Source: Firmicutes bacterium UBA5389
GTDB lineage: Bacteria; Bacillota; DTU025
Length of the DNA stretch: 41,563 nucleotides
NCBI GenBank assembly: GCA_002409965.1
Contig: DHON01000039.1
Span: 8,280 to 49,842 of the forward strand
Direction: 5' to 3'
Shown here: one piece after another, positions 40,996-41,563 of the stretch
How the letters are laid out: every line of letters starts with the position of its first letter
Position numbering within the stretch: position 1 is the stretch's first letter
Position numbers and translations under genes: made by a program
The notes under the pieces: model-generated
The model's database searches: none
What the model saw: the letters and a program-made list of their open reading frames with translations, nothing else
What the model was told of the DNA's origin: nothing

Positions 40996-41563
40996 CTAGA
41001 ACTCGCGCAGCGTCACATTGGACTCCACTGTCTGGCCATCATCGAGCTCGATTCCGTCGATGAACTCCACATCGTATGAATCCAAATCATCGGGCTCAAT
41101 GACGAGGCGGTACGTCCCGCCCGGCAGCCTGGCTTCAAATGTGCCGCCCGCTACTCTCGTAAGGTCCGTCACGTAGTCATCGTAGTCATCGTACACTTCT
41201 ATCCTAGCCTTGTTGAAAGGTTTTCCGTCCGCGATCAGCCTCACCCTGAGCAACCCGAGAGTTCCGATGGTTATGGTCTTCTCAACGGTGTTTCCGCCGG
41301 GGACCTCTATGCCCGTGACTCGCTGCGGTTTCATGCCATCTACTCTGGGTTCAACTCCTACATCGTGTGTGCCTTCTGGGACCTTCATCTCCCACACGCC
41401 TCTGGCGGCCTCGTCCATCCAGTCCCAGTCGTCCGTTCCGTCGAAATACACGGCCACTCCGGCTTCGGTGAAGGGCCTTCCGTCAGACATGAGCTTGATG
41501 CGGAGAAGCCCTGTTCCGCCCAGGGTGATGGTCTTCTCGAGGGTGCTTCCGCCGAGGACCTCT
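40996..41563 (-). CDS. Partial protein with tandem beta-sandwich repeats of about 85 residues
   Basis: The gene runs off the window edge, so its true start is not seen; the ATG at 41490 is internal. At least two repeats are visible: GLLRIKLMSDGRPF...VAVYFDG and GLLRVRLIADGKPF...IEVYDDY, each followed by a WEMKVPEGTHDV- or FEARLPGGTYRL-type strand and VTGIEVPGGNTVEKTITI. This resembles carboxypeptidase-regulatory-like or PEGA-type beta-sandwich folds of surface or exported proteins. The product ends TVESNVTLREF. A strong hairpin follows the stop. Function unknown. Confidence 0.72.
   Translation of the reverse strand, partial: EVLGGSTLEKTITLGGTGLLRIKLMSDGRPFTEAGVAVYFDGTDDWDWMDEAARGVWEMKVPEGTHDVGVEPRVDGMKPQRVTGIEVPGGNTVEKTITIGTLGLLRVRLIADGKPFNKARIEVYDDYDDYVTDLTRVAGGTFEARLPGGTYRLVIEPDDLDSYDVEFIDGIELDDGQTVESNVTLREF

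Overview
The window reads as chromosomal DNA of a GC-rich, Gram-positive-type bacterium, most likely a spore-forming member of the Bacillota. The evidence is two small CotF/coat-like proteins side by side (31215-31717), a VanW-domain protein, a YheH/YheI-type heterodimeric ABC exporter, PepF, PepT, a TGS-domain nucleoside kinase typical of Clostridia-like lineages, strong AGGAGG-type ribosome binding sites and frequent GTG/TTG starts. No rRNA, tRNA, CRISPR array, phage or complete insertion sequence was seen. Assignment below phylum level is not possible from the sequence alone.

Layout. 92-9476: an exported phosphodiesterase/alkaline-phosphatase-fold protein (minus strand), then a plus-strand series with a cation diffusion facilitator behind a long structured leader, a membrane-anchored AMMECR1-domain protein, a 1471-residue thioester alpha-2-macroglobulin and a VanW protein. 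The last three are tightly packed and look like one cell-surface unit. 9457-11371: a minus-strand DMT permease plus Cof-type HAD phosphatase, sharing an overlapping divergent promoter region with the next block. 11435-16753: a conserved protein of unknown function, a 30-codon secreted micro-peptide with its own ribosome-site hairpin and terminator, a membrane HD-GYP protein, a Na/phosphate cotransporter with PhoU-like tail and a MATE exporter. 16772-23427: metabolic genes (oligoendopeptidase F, type I pullulanase, TGS-domain GTPase, flavodoxin-like protein, peptidase T). 23536-26471: zinc-ribbon protein, and an ArsR-type regulator translationally coupled to an ABC ATPase and permease. 26472-31717: a calcium-loop protein (minus), nucleoside kinase, phosphoribosyltransferase, YchF and the two coat proteins. 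31898-35850: heterodimeric ABC exporter on the minus strand.

35851-41563 is the accessory-looking part. Two copies of an undescribed non-coding repeat of about 397 bp lie in inverted orientation 4.4 kb apart (35998-36394 and 40374-40770). They align without a single gap at about 73% identity by hand count. The first copy begins exactly where a Doc (Fic-fold) toxin gene is cut off, leaving an apparently intact AbrB-type antitoxin gene with its own promoter and palindromic operator. Between the copies lie a DUF255/YyaL-type thioredoxin-domain protein, a conserved unknown protein and an ECF transporter S component with a structured leader. The window ends inside a protein built from tandem repeats of about 85 residues.

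The strongest leads for something new are the gapless 397-bp repeat pair and its junction with doc, the unit pairing a micro-peptide with HD-GYP (predicted mature product DTFLVK), and the surface unit joining an anchored AMMECR1 domain, alpha-2-macroglobulin and VanW. All database comparisons are from memory of protein families; no search was run.
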